Positions 61,902 to 64,000 of a DNA stretch of 64,000 nucleotides are shown piece after piece. Within the stretch, counting starts at the first letter, position 1, and each line of letters starts with the position of its first letter. A program made the translations under genes and the position numbers. Below the pieces are notes generated by a model. It did no database searches. It saw only the letters and a list, made by a program, of their open reading frames with translations, and was not told the DNA's origin. This stretch comes from Roseiflexus castenholzii DSM 13941 (GTDB lineage Bacteria; Chloroflexota; Chloroflexia; Chloroflexales; Roseiflexaceae), in assembly GCF_000017805.1 (NCBI RefSeq), contig NC_009767.1, forward strand, positions 4,319,001-4,383,000, in the 5' to 3' direction.

Positions 61902-63125
61902 TCAGGTGGTATAGTGCGCATTGATTTCAACATACTCCTTGCTGAAATCGCACGTCCAGACGGTCGTATGCGCGCTACCCAGCCCAAGGTCGAGCGTGAT
62001 GAAGACCGGGTCCTGGCGCAGGAGCGCCGAAGCCGCTGCCAGGTCGGCATCGAGTGGCAGCCCATTGGCAACTAACTGAACCCGTGAGTCCGCCGGACCA
62101 AACCAGAGCGCCAGTCGGTCGGGGGCGATGGCAGCGCCGCTGTAGCCAGCGGCGCACACAATGCGCCCCCAGTTCGGATCGCCGCCATGGATGGCGGTTT
62201 TCACCAGCGGCGAGCGCGCGATGGCGTTCGCCACCTGGTGCGCCTGCTGCTCGTCCTGTGCGCCGCTGACCACAATTTCCACCAGGCGCGTGGCACCTTC
62301 GCCATCGCGCGCGATCTGTTTCGCCAGATCGATGCACACTTCGGTGAGCAACACCGTGAATTGGTCAAACGAACAATCGTCCGCTTCCGGCGTATCGCTC
62401 ACCCGAACGCCTGACGCGCCGGATGCCAGCAGGAGGAGGGTGTCATTTGTGCTGGTATCACCATCGACGCTGACGCGGTTGAAACTACGATTGGCGGCAT
62501 AGCGCAGGGCACGATCGAGGGTTGCGGGTGACGCCTGCGCATCGGTCGTCACAATCGCCAGCATGGTCGCCATATTGGGATGGATCATCCCGGCGCCTTT
62601 GCACATTCCGGCAATGGTGATAGGCTTTCCGGCAACTGAGGTCGTGCGCGCAGCGACTTTCGGGCGGGTGTCGGTAGTCATGATGGCGCGCGCAGCCGCG
62701 CCTGCACCCCGGTGCGCGGTCGGTCCGGTCAGGCTGGCGACTCCCTGAGCAACCTTTGTCATATCGAGTTGCCTGCCGATCACGCCGGTCGAAAGGACCA
62801 ACACCTGATCGGCGCGGCATTCGAGGCGTTCGGCAGTCATCGCCGCCATTGCGCGGCAGTTGGCGTCGCCTTGCGGTCCGGTGCAGGCATTGGCGTTGCC
62901 TGCATTGACCACAACCGCGCGGATCGCACCGGCATTCGCTGCCAGCACATCCTGATCATAGATCACCGGCGCCGCTTTGATCCGATTAGTAGTGAACAGA
63001 CCGGCGGCGCTGCACGGAGCGTCCGTTGCGATCAGCGCCATGTCGAGCGCGCCGTTCGGCTTCAGTCCACAGGCGGTCGCCGTCGCAGCAAAACCGGATG
63101 CGAGTGAGAAAGTGTCTGCCTGCAT
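61902..63125 (-). CDS. argJ: Bifunctional ornithine acetyltransferase / N-acetylglutamate synthase
   Basis: ArgJ, 407 aa, of the arginine pathway: transfers acetyl from N-acetylornithine to glutamate, and may also use acetyl-CoA. The autocleavage site is in KGAGMIHPNMATMLAIVTTDA, with nucleophile Thr187. Other markers: NAGNANACTG, STGVIG, SVDGDTSTNDT, HGGDPNWGRI, and the C terminus EINAHYTT. Start MQADTFSLASG at 63125; the upstream extension is repeat DNA. It ends 92 nt before the YfhO ATG at 61810. Adjacent to argG, giving an arginine cluster. Confidence 0.96.
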   Translation of the reverse strand: MQADTFSLASGFAATATACGLKPNGALDMALIATDAPCSAAGLFTTNRIKAAPVIYDQDVLAANAGAIRAVVVNAGNANACTGPQGDANCRAMAAMTAERLECRADQVLVLSTGVIGRQLDMTKVAQGVASLTGPTAHRGAGAAARAIMTTDTRPKVAARTTSVAGKPITIAGMCKGAGMIHPNMATMLAIVTTDAQASPATLDRALRYAANRSFNRVSVDGDTSTNDTLLLLASGASGVRVSDTPEADDCSFDQFTVLLTEVCIDLAKQIARDGEGATRLVEIVVSGAQDEQQAHQVANAIARSPLVKTAIHGGDPNWGRIVCAAGYSGAAIAPDRLALWFGPADSRVQLVANGLPLDADLAAASALLRQDPVFITLDLGLGSAHTTVWTCDFSKEYVEINAHYTT

Positions 63126-63139
63126 TGTTGTGTCCCTGT

Positions 63140-63490
63140 TGAGAGCCAAGAACCGAGTACTAAGAACCAAGCGCCGGGCACGACTGCATCCGTCCCGATC
63201 CGTAAACATCCGTGTGCTCCATCAGCCGTAGAGGACGCGGATGCACGCGGATGCGACGGATTCATACGGATTGGGGAATGATGCCCCCGCAGCGATCCGT
63301 GGGCATCCGTCCCGATCCGTGAACATCCGTGTGCTCCATCAGCCGTATAGGACACGGATTGGCGCGGATACGACGGATTCATACGGATTGGGGAATGATG
63401 CCCCCTCAGCGATCCGTGGGCATTCGTCCCGATCCGTGGCGATCCGTGTACTCCATCAACAGGACACGGATGGGCGCAGACCCGTGTGCT
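63140..63490 (+). repeat. Composite repeat locus 3 (AAGAACC words plus GATCCGTG array)
   Basis: AGAGCCAAGAACCGAGTACTAAGAACC (63140-63167, shown in two words AGAGCCAAGAACC and GAGTACTAAGAACC), then a GCGCCGGGC stem and CATCCGTCCCGATCCGT words repeated to 63490. Same module order as 36873-37276 and 39133-39545. It occupies the argJ-argG gap. Confidence 0.88.
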
Positions 63491-63516
63491 CCATCAGGCG
63501 ACTGCGCGGCGCGCCT

Positions 63517-64000
63517 CTACCGTCCTTCCAACAACGCCTGTACCTTCACCGGCAACCCGAAAATCTTGATAAACCCTTCCGCATCCTTCTGGTTGTAACT
63601 GTCGCTCATGGTAAAACTGGCAATATCAGGGTTGTAGAGGCTCTTCGCAGCGCGTCGTCCGACGAGCATAGCATTCCCCTTGTAGAGCTTCAGGCGCGCC
63701 TCGCCGGTAACGTTGCGCTGTGTCACGCGCACAAACGCATCGAGCGCCTCTCGCAGCGGCGTGTACCATTGTCCGTAGTACACCAGTTCGGCATAGCGAT
63801 GGGCGATCACATCCTTGTAGTGCAGCGTATCGCGGTCGAGCGCCAGTTGTTCGAGACCCTGGTGCGCCACTCGCAGGATCGTGCCGCCGGGGGTTTCGTA
63901 CACACCGTGACTTTTCATCCCGACGAGACGATTTTCAACCAGATCGACGCGCCCGATGCCATGCTTTGCACCGATGTTATTCAGCGCCAGGAGGAGATCG
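63517..64000 (-). CDS. argG: Argininosuccinate synthase (C-terminal part)
   Basis: Partial; the 5' part lies beyond 64000. Visible: GIGRVDLVENRLVGMKSHGVYETPGG, HRYAELVYYGQWYTPLREALDA, VTGEARLKLYKGNAMLVGRRA, SLYNPDIASFTMSDSYNQKDAEGFIKIFGL — the ArgG C terminus including the tetramer arm. Stop TAG at 63519-63517. Next to argJ, separated only by repeat DNA. Confidence 0.95.
   Translation of the reverse strand, partial: DLLLALNNIGAKHGIGRVDLVENRLVGMKSHGVYETPGGTILRVAHQGLEQLALDRDTLHYKDVIAHRYAELVYYGQWYTPLREALDAFVRVTQRNVTGEARLKLYKGNAMLVGRRAAKSLYNPDIASFTMSDSYNQKDAEGFIKIFGLPVKVQALLEGR

Overview
The window looks like chromosomal DNA of a filamentous anoxygenic phototroph-type Chloroflexota bacterium, most likely Roseiflexus or a close relative. 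This is inferred from high G+C (roughly 60%), the style of the proteins (Pro/Ala-rich linkers, several DUF families common in Chloroflexota, a MaoC-phosphotransacetylase fusion, SNF2 and YfhO-type genes), and unusually abundant low-complexity intergenic repeats. No database search was run; every name rests on motifs read from the translations.

Layout. 1-5.6 kb: a diguanylate cyclase/phosphodiesterase truncated by the window edge, a two-TM protein, a DUF2007 protein, an M19 dipeptidase and a sugar nucleotidyltransferase. 5.4-12.3 kb: a repeat-dominated zone with a purine-rich array (A1), ten perfect-period 91-bp units, a clan-A glycosidase, the MaoC/Pta fusion, and a second array (A2) built from the A1 words on the opposite strand plus ten copies of a 16-bp palindrome. 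12.5-22.8 kb: MFS transporter, YgjP-like metallopeptidase, subtilisin with a small partner, a DtxR/MntR regulator with its own operator and near-consensus promoter, tsaD, a methyltransferase, secF-secD and a DsbA-like protein. 23-34.7 kb: SNF2 helicase with SWIM finger, M14 peptidase, histidine phosphatase, an MshEN-like protein, an Fe-S DNA glycosylase coupled to a DUF4127 gene, rpmG, an acyl-CoA ligase and a double thioredoxin. 34.7-48.3 kb: a six-hairpin glycosidase, zinc-ribbon proteins, an RlmD-like RNA methyltransferase, a Ser/Thr kinase, tRNA-Cys, a beta-hydroxyacid dehydrogenase, a glycosidase lipoprotein coupled to a GT39-like membrane protein. 48.3-64 kb: a protein with eCIS-cargo-like architecture, a secreted metzincin, a sigma-like/anti-sigma-like fusion protein, a four-gene operon with a recurring SHOCT-like helical hairpin, a frameshifted YfhO gene, argJ and the 3' part of argG.

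Themes. Protein export and folding are represented by SecDF, DsbA-like and thioredoxin genes, and several exported hydrolases probably use that pathway. Translational coupling by 1-20 nt overlaps recurs. The strongest non-genic signal is a system of modular repeats (purine arrays, 91-bp tandem, heptamer-plus-GATCCGTG composite at three loci, and a 150-171 bp element with short terminal inverted repeats). These often touch or supply stop codons. The best candidates for undescribed biology are the sigma/anti-sigma fusion (52865-55093), the eCIS-like metalloprotease (48337-50226), the repeat system, and a shared GTATGRTAC palindrome upstream of three unrelated starts.
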